26,821 bases of DNA. Origin: Bryobacteraceae bacterium (GTDB lineage Bacteria; Acidobacteriota; Terriglobia; Bryobacterales; Bryobacteraceae). Under the pieces are notes generated by a model. The model was not told where the DNA came from and ran no database searches. It saw only the letters and a program-made list of their open reading frames with translations. Made by a program: the position numbers and the translations under genes. The stretch covers positions 1 to 26,821 of the forward strand of contig JANXXV010000757.1 in the NCBI GenBank assembly GCA_025350445.1. Reading direction: 5' to 3'. Below, in pieces: positions 1 to 6,334 of the stretch (the stretch's first letter is position 1; every line of letters begins with the position of its first letter).

Positions 1-1
1 C

Positions 2-208
2 CCCAAGCCGGTACTTGCGCAACTGGGTCTGGACGCAAAGGCAGGAGTGGAAATGACGATTGAGGATGGCGCACTGGTGCTGCGCAGGCCCGCGAGCCCG
101 GCCCGTACAGGTTGGGCCGAGGCTGCCAGGAGTATCGCGGAAGCGGGCGACGACGAACTCGTGATGGGCGAATTTGGCAATGCGGAGGATTCGGAGTTGG
201 TCTGGTGA
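2..208 (+). CDS. MazE/AbrB-type antitoxin, 3' part (cut by window edge)
   Basis: The open frame enters from the left edge and gives 68 residues ending in ELVW. The sequence PKPVLAQLGLDAKAGVEM followed by LVLRRP matches the second half of a MazE/SpoVT-AbrB swapped-hairpin DNA-binding domain. The acidic tail (GDDELVMGEFGNAEDSELVW) is the part that wraps around the MazF dimer in this family. The stop codon TGA overlaps the GTG start of the toxin gene by 4 bases (GTGA), so the two are translationally coupled. By family knowledge it neutralises the toxin and represses its own operon. The start codon and promoter lie outside the window. Confidence 0.8.
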   Translation, partial: PKPVLAQLGLDAKAGVEMTIEDGALVLRRPASPARTGWAEAARSIAEAGDDELVMGEFGNAEDSELVW

Positions 209-522
209 CGCGTGGAGAGATTTGGCTCGTGAATCTTGATCCTACTGTCGGGAGTGAAATCAGGAAGACGCGCCCGTGTGTGGTGGTGTCCCCGTCCGAA
301 ATGCACGATCATCTGCGTACTGTACTGGTCGCCCCCATGACCACGGCGGGGCGCGAGGCGCCGTTTCGAATCGGCGTCACACATGGTGGCCGGAAGGGTT
401 TGATCCTGCTCGATCAGGTTCGCGCCGTGGACAAGACCCGGCTGGCGAAGAAACTGGGAGCAGTCTCGGCAAAGACGCTCACCGCCACGTTGAGGACGCT
501 GCAAGAGGTATTCGCGGAATGA
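205..522 (+). CDS. MazF/PemK-family endoribonuclease toxin
   Basis: Encodes 105 residues starting at GTG 205, the only start that gives the family N-terminus (VTRGEIWLVNLDP). The frame is open further upstream, to 112, but that part lies over the antitoxin gene and is not family-like. Family landmarks are visible: GEIWLVNLDPTVGSE, KTRPCVVVSP (conserved Arg-Pro, active-site Arg), VAPMTT (active-site Thr region), LDQVRAVD, and a C-terminal helix LTATLRTLQEVFAE. The length is normal for MazF (about 105-115). MazF proteins cut mRNA at short sequence motifs in the cytoplasm. The 4-base overlap with the upstream antitoxin supports a type II toxin-antitoxin operon. The gene looks intact. The cleavage specificity cannot be read from sequence. 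Confidence 0.9.
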   Translation: MTRGEIWLVNLDPTVGSEIRKTRPCVVVSPSEMHDHLRTVLVAPMTTAGREAPFRIGVTHGGRKGLILLDQVRAVDKTRLAKKLGAVSAKTLTATLRTLQEVFAE

Positions 523-558
523 GACTCCTCCACTGGAGTTGGCTCCCAATCGTGGACG

Positions 559-650
559 CGTTTCGACCTTTTGCAGTCTGCCCGACGACTGCGGTTCGGT
601 CGGATTTCCAGCAGATTCAAGAACTTGCGGCTGCGTGATCTCTACGCCGC
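559..650. repeat. Diverged ~90-bp direct repeat, copy A
   Basis: Positions 559-641 align without gaps to 1283-1365 in the same orientation, with about 70% identity by eye. The best blocks are the start (CGTTTCGA.CTTTTGC) and the end (GCAGATT.AAG..CTTGC...TGCGTGATCT). The 3' end of this copy runs into the remnant VOC gene. It is probably one copy of a dispersed genomic repeat, possibly left by a REP- or transposase-associated element. That is inference, since only two copies are visible here. Confidence 0.5.
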
Positions 651-1015
651 AGCTTTCTATCGGGAGAGATTTGGCTTTGCAGCAAAAGTCGATCCCTGGA
701 ATCGCCGTGTAGGGCGGTTGGCAGCTACGCCGGGAGGGCAGTTTCGGCAGGCGCGATTGACGATTCCCGGCTCCACGGTGGAGTGGCGCTTCCTTGAATT
801 TGGAGAGATGAACCGAAAGCCCTACCGTCGGCGAAGCTCCGATCCGGGAACGCCGGCTATTGGCCTCGAAGCGCGCGATCCCGCCGCAGCGTTAGCGGCA
901 TTGCTGACCGGTGGGTCCGCGATCACTCAGGGAGGGAGACAGGCTCGCATTTATGCGCGATCCAGAGGGAGTTCTCATATAGGACATTCAGCCGGCAGCG
1001 CGAAAGCCCAAGTGA
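631..1015 (+). pseudogene. Remnant of a VOC/glyoxalase-superfamily gene
   Basis: The conceptual protein LRDLYAAAFYRERFGF resembles the usual VOC opening (V+DL..A..FYR+.LGF). It is followed by RLTIPGSTVEWRFLEFGE, MNRKPYRRRSSDPGTPAIGLEARD and AALLTGGSAITQGG, which match the order of conserved blocks in small single-domain VOC proteins. The reading frame is then lost. The expected C-terminal block AFMRDPEGVLI.DIQP appears in another frame near 952-1000, with a TAG where Glu is expected. There is no credible start codon, because the N-terminus merges into repeat copy A. So at least a frameshift, a nonsense change and a lost 5' end are seen, and I call it a decayed gene. Substrate or function of the ancestor cannot be told. 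Confidence 0.65.
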
Positions 1016-1391
1016 CAAGGCAAGAAGCCACTCACGGCTCCGTTCAGTTGGGCACTTGAATCACGGCACTCTGGAAGGTTGGTCGGCCATCCGGAAGTTG
1101 GCCACAACTCGACAGTTCTCCTGCTGGACGAAACTCGGATGAATTGGTTGTTACGGGTTCGAGCCGTTGCCGGGGTCACCGTTACGCAGGAGGCGATGCA
1201 GAAGAATTTCCCATGCGCGCATAATTAAATCAAACAGATAGCGCGAGTTTGAGGAATAATGACGGTGTCCCCGGTGCGGAGCCGTTTCGAACTTTTGCGG
1301 CATACGAGCCGCAGGCGGCGGGAGCGGCATTCCGGCAGATTAAAGCGCTTGCGAATGCGTGATCTCCGCGGCTGACTGCGGGCCTGCCCTG
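1016..1391. other. Gene-poor stretch between VOC remnant and vapC
   Basis: Holds no reading frame I can assign. The only recognisable content is repeat copy B at 1283-1372, preceded at 1260-1272 by TGACGGTGTCCCC. That string resembles sequence often found in dispersed repeats and REP-associated transposase remnants of GC-rich soil bacteria, which is inference from memory. The rest appears to be degraded intergenic sequence. Confidence 0.4.
1283..1372. repeat. Diverged ~90-bp direct repeat, copy B
   Basis: Second copy of the repeat at 559-650, same orientation, about 724 bp downstream, ungapped over 83 bases at roughly 70% identity. The same forward frame is open through both copies (FDLLQ... 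in A, FELLRHTSRRRRERHSGRL in B). It is not clear whether that reflects past coding or chance. This copy ends about 20 bp from the vapC stop codon. Confidence 0.5.
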
Positions 1392-1769
1392 CTACCACGT
1401 TCGCCGTCTCAACCCGCCCACAAAGTCGAAATGGGTGTCGCGGCTCATCACCGGAATCGCATGCTGCCGGCTGAGCGCGGCGATCCAAACGTCATTGGCC
1501 GGAATGGGCTTGCCGGCACCCTTGAGTTCCAGCCGGATGGCCGCATAGTGCCGGGCGGTCTCAATTCCAATATCCAGGACGGTACATCGGTCGAGCATTC
1601 GCTGCAGCGCCCTTTCGTACGCCTCGCGGTGGCGAGACAGCGCGATACCGAAAGCGAACTCCCCAGCTACGATGACGGGGATCGCAAGTTCGAGCGCCTC
1701 GGACACGACCTGAACCGCTTCCGGCGTTCTGTCAAGATAAGCGGAAAGCGCATTGGTGTCGAGAATCAA
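1392..1769 (-). CDS. vapC: VapC-type PIN-domain ribonuclease toxin
   Basis: Encodes 125 residues with the PIN-domain plan. The N-terminus is MILDTNALSAYLD with Asp4. Glu37 lies in IVAGEFAFGI, Asp93 in PANDVWIAALS, and Asp111 in MSRDTHFDFV. These four acidic residues form the Mg2+-dependent nuclease site of VapC. The length is typical (about 125-140). The start overlaps the end of the vapB frame by 4 bases (ATGA), the usual antitoxin-first arrangement on the minus strand. VapC toxins cut tRNA or rRNA in the cytoplasm, but the target here is unknown. The gene is intact. The sequence IPVMSRDTHFDFVGGL is closer to chromosomal tRNA-cleaving VapCs than to unrelated PIN proteins, but this is only an impression. 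Confidence 0.9.
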   Translation of the reverse strand: MILDTNALSAYLDRTPEAVQVVSEALELAIPVIVAGEFAFGIALSRHREAYERALQRMLDRCTVLDIGIETARHYAAIRLELKGAGKPIPANDVWIAALSRQHAIPVMSRDTHFDFVGGLRRRTW

Positions 1770-2017
1770 GTCCGGTCCTCAGGTTCGATCTGTTCGAATT
1801 CCTCGTCGATGATTTTCTGTATCCGCACTGTCTCCTCATGGAGATGGGCCAGTTCACCCGCACATTCCAGCCAAGGTTTGCCCTGGCGCCGACTGCCCAA
1901 GGCGAGCTTTTCTTCGACAGCTTGCGTGACAAACTCGCGCAATGGAATACCCAACGCACCGGCGGTAGCCTTTGCCTTGCGAAAGGTTGGGTCCGGGATT
2001 TCCAGTGTGGTCTTCAT
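1766..2017 (-). CDS. vapB: VapB-type antitoxin, ribbon-helix-helix
   Basis: Encodes 83 residues beginning MKTTLEIPDPTFRKAKATA. The strand TTLEIPD, then the helix of FRKAKATAGALG, then the helix of LREFVTQAVEEKLA match a ribbon-helix-helix DNA-binding domain (residues ~1-45). The C-terminal half (WLECAGELAHLHEETVRIQKIIDEEFEQIE) is charged and helical, as expected for the toxin-binding tail. The gene overlaps vapC by 4 bases. No Shine-Dalgarno is seen before ATG 2017. The -10-like TATACT ends only 8 bases upstream of the ATG, so the mRNA may be leaderless. A palindrome sits directly upstream (2031-2046), suggesting autorepression. Confidence 0.85.
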   Translation of the reverse strand: MKTTLEIPDPTFRKAKATAGALGIPLREFVTQAVEEKLALGSRRQGKPWLECAGELAHLHEETVRIQKIIDEEFEQIEPEDRT

Positions 2018-2024
2018 GAAACCC

Positions 2025-2046
2025 AGTATATCCCATATTTATGGGA
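2025..2046 (-). promoter_or_regulatory. vapBC promoter -10 and palindromic operator candidate
   Basis: On the minus strand, TCCCATA-AA-TATGGGA (2046-2031) is a perfect 7-bp inverted repeat around a 2-bp centre. It is directly followed by TATACT (2030-2025), a good -10 hexamer, then seven bases and the vapB ATG at 2017. No clear -35 is visible. RHH antitoxins bind short inverted repeats in their own promoters. This placement, touching the -10, would let VapB(C) block RNA polymerase. Binding is inference; the symmetry is directly visible. Confidence 0.6.
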
Positions 2047-2269
2047 CGGCCTCTGGTCTGGATTCGGCAGGACTCTACAGATACCCGGCACCCAGCTTGC
2101 GGAACTCCGTGTACGGCCCTCGAAGCTGATACGATGCAGAGCCATCCATAGGCCCCAACTATTTGGAAGCACGGGGCTTTTCACCCAAAAGGTGAACCGC
2201 GCAGCAGTTGAAAGTATCCGATTTAACAGGGACAATCCACGCTGGAACAGTCGAACTGCCGTTTTTAGG

Positions 2270-2380
2270 TTAATCGCTCAGTACCGTCTGACCGGCAAAC
2301 TCGGGGAAGGCGGCAAGGGCGTGGTTTTCCGGGCTACCGGCACCAAGCTCAATCGAGAAGTCGCCATCAAGATTGTTTAC
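2270..2380 (+). pseudogene. N-terminal fragment of a Ser/Thr protein kinase
   Basis: The frame reads LIAQYRLTGKLGEGGKGVV, then FRATGTKLNREVAIKIV. This is the beginning of a Hanks-type (PknB-like) kinase: glycine-rich loop GEGGKGVV and the ATP-anchoring lysine in VAIKI. Homology ends right after strand beta-3, where the sequence turns into YRACMTIWLPARI and a stop at 2417-2419. No catalytic loop (HRD) or DFG motif follows. The 5' side has no plausible start near the homologous part. It is thus a stump of a gene of the large acidobacterial PEGA/TPR/WD40-kinase type, about 36 codons surviving. The usual family has Met where this has Lys in the GEGG-x-G loop. Confidence 0.7.
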
Positions 2381-3026
2381 CGCGCGTGCATGACGATTTG
2401 GCTCCCCGCGCGGATTTGAACTGTGTCTGGTCCCAGCCTGTAGTTTTCTACTTCGTAACGCATCAAGCGCCGGCAAACCTCAACCGTTTGGCCCGATCAA
2501 TTGCCACGACATGGAGCCGGCAAAGATCACTTTCCCTGAAATATCCAGGTTCGTGAAGCAGTTTTCAAACACCAGCCACCGCCACTATTGCGATTGATAA
2601 TGCCCTAAAACCGGGTGCAGTCATTTTCATTGTGCATCATGACTGCGCAATTGATCCCTTGGACCGCCCGCCGCATTCCGGACACAGTCGGGTCGTGCAT
2701 CGCCAACATTCGCATTAGGGCACCCTCCCGCCGGCCATGGCGAAAAAGGTCTCCCCCCTTCGATCCGCCAGGTGCATTGGTCAAACGCAAGATCTCCGGG
2801 TATTAGAGATTGCTATCGATGATCGGCGGCGCCAAAATTCGCAGAATGGTTCCTCGATGATCGATAAAACCGAAAGGAATCAAATGTGATGGCACGAAGT
2901 TCTCCTTGTGTCTGGCGAAATCCGCCGCTGGTTGTGTGTCACGAAGCCAGTTTGTGCGATTTCGACCCGAACCAAGAAGTTTCCTGGGGTGAATTCACAC
3001 GTCAACCTATTGATAAATATTGGTTT
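2381..3026. other. 646-bp stretch without an assignable gene
   Basis: Short frames exist on both strands. They include one of 61 codons on the minus strand (2605-2790) whose frame continues upstream across one TAA, and a plus-strand frame from GTG 2886 that runs into the antisense of the next gene. None shows a domain I recognise. CGATGATCG occurs twice (2817-2825 and about 32 bp further on). The stretch lies between a kinase stump and an operon end, so it is most simply decayed sequence. Confidence 0.4.
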
Positions 3027-3788
3027 CTACTCGTCAACCCGGTTCCAAATGGTAACCGTTCTACCATCGCCGTGTTCGGTCTTGTAGTCGCCCGGGCGCG
3101 GGTGGCCAGGGGCTGCGAAACAGGTTTTGAGCGTCCGCCCGTCCAGTTCGTAGATGCCGTACTGGGTTTTTCCGGCACCGGGGCCCTGCGCGTTGACGAA
3201 ATCGATTCTCTTTGGCTGTTGTGCCGGGTCGAGCGTGAAACCCGCCTGCATAAATAGTTGATCGGCGAAAAACATGACCGTCTTGTTTCCGCTGTACTCG
3301 CGCCTGCCGCGCTTGACGAAGTTCTTGTCCAGCGGTTCGCCATCGCGGATGCAGGAGACCATAGCCCAATCACCCTCCAGTTCCGTGGGCGGGCCGCTTT
3401 GTTCCCTAGCCGGCCCCGTTTCCGAATTGGGCCCGGCACGGTGGAGCGTCTCCAGGGCATGTCCGCTGCCGGGCGAAGTCACGAACGCCGCCGGGGCGGG
3501 GCCGCCAGTCATGTTGAGGCAGATCTTCCAATTGTCGCCGTCCAGTTCGTAAATCCCAAAGTTGCTGGTCCCCGCCTCCGGGCCATCCGTGAAATGCAAA
3601 CCGAATGTCTTTTGTGTTGTTCCGGCACCTACGGTGACGGTACCCTGGTAGGCTGCGCCCATTGCCAGGGAGGTGAAGCGGCCGTCTTCAATGATGATCC
3701 GCGCACCGGCAAACGGCAGCGCTATTCCATCTACTTCCAGGAACGTGACGTTCCAGTGGCCTTGCAGATTTTCCAAGTCTTGGTGCAT
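3027..3788 (-). CDS. Tandem TIGR03067-domain protein
   Basis: Encodes 253 residues made of two related domains. Domain 1 is about residues 8-118: LQGHWNVTFLEVDG, then NFGIYELDGDNWKICL. Domain 2 is about 137-250: LEGDWAMVSCIRDGEPL, then TQYGIYELDGRTLKTCF, then GDGRTVTIWNRVD. The LQG.W opening, GIYELDG core (78-84 and 211-217) and C-terminal RT.T+W are hallmarks of TIGR03067, an uncharacterised beta-rich domain frequent in Planctomycetes and Acidobacteria. No signal peptide or membrane segment is visible, so a cytoplasmic location is likely unless the true start lies elsewhere. It starts 7 bp after the stop of the FGE-domain gene and should be the last gene of that operon. Domain 2 keeps more of the consensus than domain 1. 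Function is unknown. Confidence 0.75.
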   Translation of the reverse strand: MHQDLENLQGHWNVTFLEVDGIALPFAGARIIIEDGRFTSLAMGAAYQGTVTVGAGTTQKTFGLHFTDGPEAGTSNFGIYELDGDNWKICLNMTGGPAPAAFVTSPGSGHALETLHRAGPNSETGPAREQSGPPTELEGDWAMVSCIRDGEPLDKNFVKRGRREYSGNKTVMFFADQLFMQAGFTLDPAQQPKRIDFVNAQGPGAGKTQYGIYELDGRTLKTCFAAPGHPRPGDYKTEHGDGRTVTIWNRVDE

Positions 3789-3795
3789 ATTTCCC

Positions 3796-4668
3796 CTATG
3801 GCTCGCGGGCCGGGCGGAAGCCTACCATGCGATAGGCCAGGAACGACGGCCACGCGGCGGCCCGGCCGTAGCTCCGCAGATCGAGCGCATCTACAAAAAA
3901 CGAGCCTCCGCGCAGGATGCGATAGGCGCCCGACTCCGGACCCTTAGGGTTCTTGCGCGGCGACACTGCGTAATACGTCCGGCCATACCAGTCCTGACAC
4001 CACTGCATCACGTTGCCTGCCATATCGAACGCTCCGTAGGGCGAGGCGTTGCTGCCGGTTTGCAGCTCACCACGCATGGCGCCGTCATAGTAGCCGATCT
4101 CCGTGACGGTGGCGGATTCCGCGCCGCCGACGTAATTCGCATGAGCGTGATCAATGGTGTTGCCCCACGGATAGCGCCGCTGATCGGTGCCCCGGGCGGC
4201 CTTCTCCCACTCGGCTTCGGTGGGCAGGCGATACTTCTTTCCGGTCTTGGCGCTTAACCAATTGCAATAAGCCACGGCTGAATCCCAGTTCACTCCTATT
4301 AACGGATAGCGATCGCTGTTGGATGTGCCGCCGCCGTGGTTTTTGGCGTCTGTCCAGTAGGAAACCTGGTCTTTGGGCGCCACTCTTCCGCCGGGCCAGA
4401 ATTTTGCGTCGTCGTAGCCGGGATCGTCCCGGAATTGCTTCCACTCGCCGTTGGAGACTTCGTATTTGCCAATGTAGAAGGCGTCCAGTTCCACGGTATG
4501 GACGGGCTGCTCGCGGGATTCGCCGTCGCCGAAATTGTCGCCCATTTGGAACGCGCCGGCGGGCACGTAGACGTAGTCGCCGTGTCCGTCGTTGACGGAT
4601 TTTGGCGGGCTGGCTGCGTGGACGGCCGCAGCGGAAATCAGCAGTGCGAGAGGGAGATAGCTGCGCAT
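3796..4668 (-). CDS. Exported FGE/sulfatase-modifying-factor domain protein
   Basis: Encodes 290 residues from ATG 4668. I prefer this start to the upstream ATG 4698 because it gives a clean signal peptide (MRSYLPLALLISAAAVHA) and follows GGAGG by 11 bases. The mature protein has the FGE-sulfatase fold signatures in order: VYVPAGAFQMGDN, VHTVELDAFYIGKYEVSN, YPLIGVNWDSAVAYCNWLS, YRLPTEAEWEKAARG, YPWGN, SPYGAFDMAGNVMQWCQDWYG, YRILRGGSF, and AYRMVGFR. True formylglycine-generating enzymes carry copper-binding cysteines just after RGGSF. Here that segment is FVDALDLRSYGRAAAW, without Cys, so sulfatase activation is unlikely. Such proteins may be binding or structural modules, and the role here is unknown. 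Its ATG lies 1 bp after the stop of the hydrolase gene, so the two are coupled. Confidence 0.85.
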   Translation of the reverse strand: MRSYLPLALLISAAAVHAASPPKSVNDGHGDYVYVPAGAFQMGDNFGDGESREQPVHTVELDAFYIGKYEVSNGEWKQFRDDPGYDDAKFWPGGRVAPKDQVSYWTDAKNHGGGTSNSDRYPLIGVNWDSAVAYCNWLSAKTGKKYRLPTEAEWEKAARGTDQRRYPWGNTIDHAHANYVGGAESATVTEIGYYDGAMRGELQTGSNASPYGAFDMAGNVMQWCQDWYGRTYYAVSPRKNPKGPESGAYRILRGGSFFVDALDLRSYGRAAAWPSFLAYRMVGFRPAREP

Positions 4669-4669
4669 G

Positions 4670-5497
4670 CTAATCTTTGCCTCCGGGAATAAAACCACTC
4701 TGCTTTAGGAAATGTTCGAGGCGTGGCATCCAATCGGAGTAGATCCCGTTGGTGGAACCGCTGCCGAAACCGTGGCGTCCCTTCTGGTACACATGAATTT
4801 CCGCCACTGCCCCGGCCTTGGTGAGGTCCGCGAAAAGTTGAGCCGAGCCGATGGCATTGCCCTTATCGGCTGCCGCGCAAAGCAGAAAGGTGGGCGGAAA
4901 GTCCTTCAGCGATTCGTCGGGCGCGCCCCGGCCCGGACCATAGACCAAGCCGAGGTAGTCTGGGCGGGAGCTTTGGCGGTCAATGGGATCGGCGGCGGCT
5001 GGATCTCCCGGCCCGGAGGCGGCCGCGACGGCTCGACCGAGGCTGGACCCGGCGGAAAAGCCGATGAAGCCGACGCGCTTGGGATCGAGTTTGAACCCGG
5101 CAGCGCGGGAGCGGACAAGCTGGACGGCCCGCTTTCCATCCAGGATGCGGGCTTTGTCGTTATAGCGCGGGGACAGCCGGTAGGTGAGGACAAACGCAGT
5201 GACGCCCCAATCGTTGTAGCGCTCGGCGATGTCCATGCCTTCCACTCCGTACATCAGCATAATGTTGCCGCCGCCCGGAGCGACGACAACGGAGCCTCCG
5301 TTGCGGTGGTTTTCCGGAGGCAGAAAGACGGTGAGGAATGGGGTGTCCAGCGGCGCGGTTCCCAGCGCCAGTGGGACCTTGCCTTCTTCCCAAAGCGGGA
5401 TATTGTAGTTGGCGGGAACGGATTCCTTGCCGGAGGCGAACATTGCGCCGGAGAAAACAAGGGTGGCGAGCAGAGCACGCCGGAGTGCATGAGCCAT
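4670..5497 (-). CDS. Exported alpha/beta hydrolase, acetylxylan-esterase-like
   Basis: Encodes 275 residues from ATG 5497. The frame is open to 5668, but only this start puts a signal peptide (MAHALRRALLATLVFSGAMFASG) at the N-terminus. Visible motifs are VVVAPGGGN (oxyanion-hole glycines, ~75-77), FVLTYRLSPRYN, VGFIGFSAGS (nucleophile Ser148 in GxSxG), LLCAAADKGN (Asp211) and KGRHGFG (His242), giving a complete Ser-Asp-His triad. The pattern fits the esterase/lipase branch often annotated as acetylxylan esterase or BD-FAE-like, which removes acyl groups from plant polysaccharides in the periplasm or outside the cell. Substrate is inference. It is the first gene of the minus-strand operon with the FGE-domain and TIGR03067 genes, and is divergent from rpmH (95 bp between starts). 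A TATACA hexamer lies 8 bases before the ATG. Confidence 0.8.
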   Translation of the reverse strand: MAHALRRALLATLVFSGAMFASGKESVPANYNIPLWEEGKVPLALGTAPLDTPFLTVFLPPENHRNGGSVVVAPGGGNIMLMYGVEGMDIAERYNDWGVTAFVLTYRLSPRYNDKARILDGKRAVQLVRSRAAGFKLDPKRVGFIGFSAGSSLGRAVAAASGPGDPAAADPIDRQSSRPDYLGLVYGPGRGAPDESLKDFPPTFLLCAAADKGNAIGSAQLFADLTKAGAVAEIHVYQKGRHGFGSGSTNGIYSDWMPRLEHFLKQSGFIPGGKD

Positions 5498-5592
5498 GAA
5501 GATACTGTATACTAATATTTTTGGGATTTCTCTAACTTTCACATCAGCTTGGCGTCCGGTACGGATAGTGGTGGGCGCTGCCAGGAACATAG

Positions 5593-5760
5593 ATGCCAAA
5601 ACGTACTTTTCAGCCGAACAACCGCAAGCGGGCCAAGACCCATGGATTCCGTGAGCGTATGAAAACAAAGGACGGTCGTGCCGTTCTCGCCCGCCGGCGC
5701 GCCAAAGGGCGCCACAAGCTCACGGTCAGTGACGAACGCCGCGTTCGAAACGCCAATTAA
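5593..5760 (+). CDS. rpmH: 50S ribosomal protein L34
   Basis: Encodes 55 residues: [19 protein letters not shown], then [24 protein letters not shown], then [12 protein letters not shown]. This is full L34 with the invariant KRT.QP...KR...HGFR.RM.T..GR.VL..RR.KGR..L. L34 sits in the core of the large ribosomal subunit. It is slightly longer than the 44-46 residues of many bacteria, by about ten C-terminal residues. An AGGAA ribosome-binding site lies just before the ATG. Its last ~83 bases also encode the likely N-terminus of RnpA in another frame. It opens the conserved rpmH-rnpA-yidD-yidC-jag-mnmE cluster. Confidence 0.97.
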   Translation: MPKRTFQPNNRKRAKTHGFRERMKTKDGRAVLARRRAKGRHKLTVSDERRVRNAN

Positions 5761-6130
5761 TCCGATTTCCGTTGAAGGCGGAGATTTTGGCTTCCCTAAA
5801 GCGAGCCGAATCCTCCGTTCCAGCGATTTCCGCAAAGTCTATGACGAAGGCTTTCGTTTCTCCTGCCAGCATTTCGCGGCGTTCTGCCTCGCGGATGCGG
5901 ACCAGATTGACGGACCGAAGTTCGGTTTCACCGTCTCCCGCGCGATGGGAAAAGCCGTGGTGCGAAACCGTATGAGGCGGCGCATGCGGGAAGCCGTGCG
6001 CTTGCGTTCAACCGGACTGAATGCGAAATGGTGTATTGTGTTTAACCCCCGCAAACCGATTCTGACGGCTAATCGGGAGAGCATCGATCGGGACCTCAAG
6101 AGGTTGCTTCAGCAATGCGCGAACTCTTGA
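5678..6130 (+). CDS. rnpA: Ribonuclease P protein component
   Basis: RnpA is the protein subunit of RNase P, which trims tRNA 5' leaders. The core begins at [17 protein letters not shown] (~residue 39). It includes [27 protein letters not shown], with the RNR RNA-binding motif at residues 96-98, and the C-terminal helix [10 protein letters not shown]. No ATG, GTG or TTG lies in frame between the end of rpmH (5760) and the core. The start must therefore be GTG 5678 (preceded by AAAGGA five bases away) or GTG 5729, both inside rpmH. From 5678 the protein has 150 residues, with a ~38-residue N-terminal extension. The family norm is 110-130. The 3' end overlaps yidD by 16 bp. Confidence 0.92.
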   Translation: MPFSPAGAPKGATSSRSVTNAAFETPINPISVEGGDFGFPKASRILRSSDFRKVYDEGFRFSCQHFAAFCLADADQIDGPKFGFTVSRAMGKAVVRNRMRRRMREAVRLRSTGLNAKWCIVFNPRKPILTANRESIDRDLKRLLQQCANS

Positions 6131-6324
6131 TCGGTTTTTTGCGTTTCTATCAGAGATGGCTCTCGCCGATGTTGCCTTCGGCCTGCCGGTTTCACCCCAC
6201 TTGCTCTGAATACATGGCGCAATCAATTCAAATGCATGGCGTTACCGGTGGAGTGGGCCGGGGAATCAAGCGCCTGCTGCGGTGCCACCCGTTCCATGCG
6301 GGCGGTTTCGACCCTGTCAAATAG
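6115..6324 (+). CDS. yidD: Membrane protein insertion efficiency factor YidD
   Basis: Encodes 69 residues: [18 protein letters not shown] then MLPSACRFHPTCSEYMAQSI, then HGVTGGVGRGIKRLLRCHPFHAGGFDPV. The CRF.PTCSEY and RLLRCHPF..GG.DPV motifs are diagnostic. YidD is a small amphipathic inner-face membrane protein that helps YidC/Sec insertion. It overlaps the rnpA 3' end by 16 bp and ends 10 bp before yidC, in the usual order. Length is at the short end of the family (about 70-85). Confidence 0.95.
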   Translation: MRELLIGFLRFYQRWLSPMLPSACRFHPTCSEYMAQSIQMHGVTGGVGRGIKRLLRCHPFHAGGFDPVK

Positions 6325-6334
6325 CGAAACTAAC

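Noticed and set aside
1359..2129. 256-codon plus-strand frame
   Set aside because: It lies antisense over vapC and vapB, which have clear PIN and ribbon-helix-helix motifs; the plus-strand product shows no family features.
2605..2790. Small minus-strand frame whose frame continues upstream past one TAA
   Set aside because: No recognisable domain, no ribosome-binding site, and surrounded by decayed sequence.
2886..3257. 123-codon plus-strand frame starting GTG with a possible ribosome-binding site
   Set aside because: More than half is antisense to the TIGR03067 gene, and the free part matches no family I know.
5498..5592. Origin of replication upstream of rpmH
   Set aside because: rpmH is often near dnaA and oriC, but no DnaA-box-like TTATNCACA and no dnaA were seen; the next gene is an esterase on the other strand.
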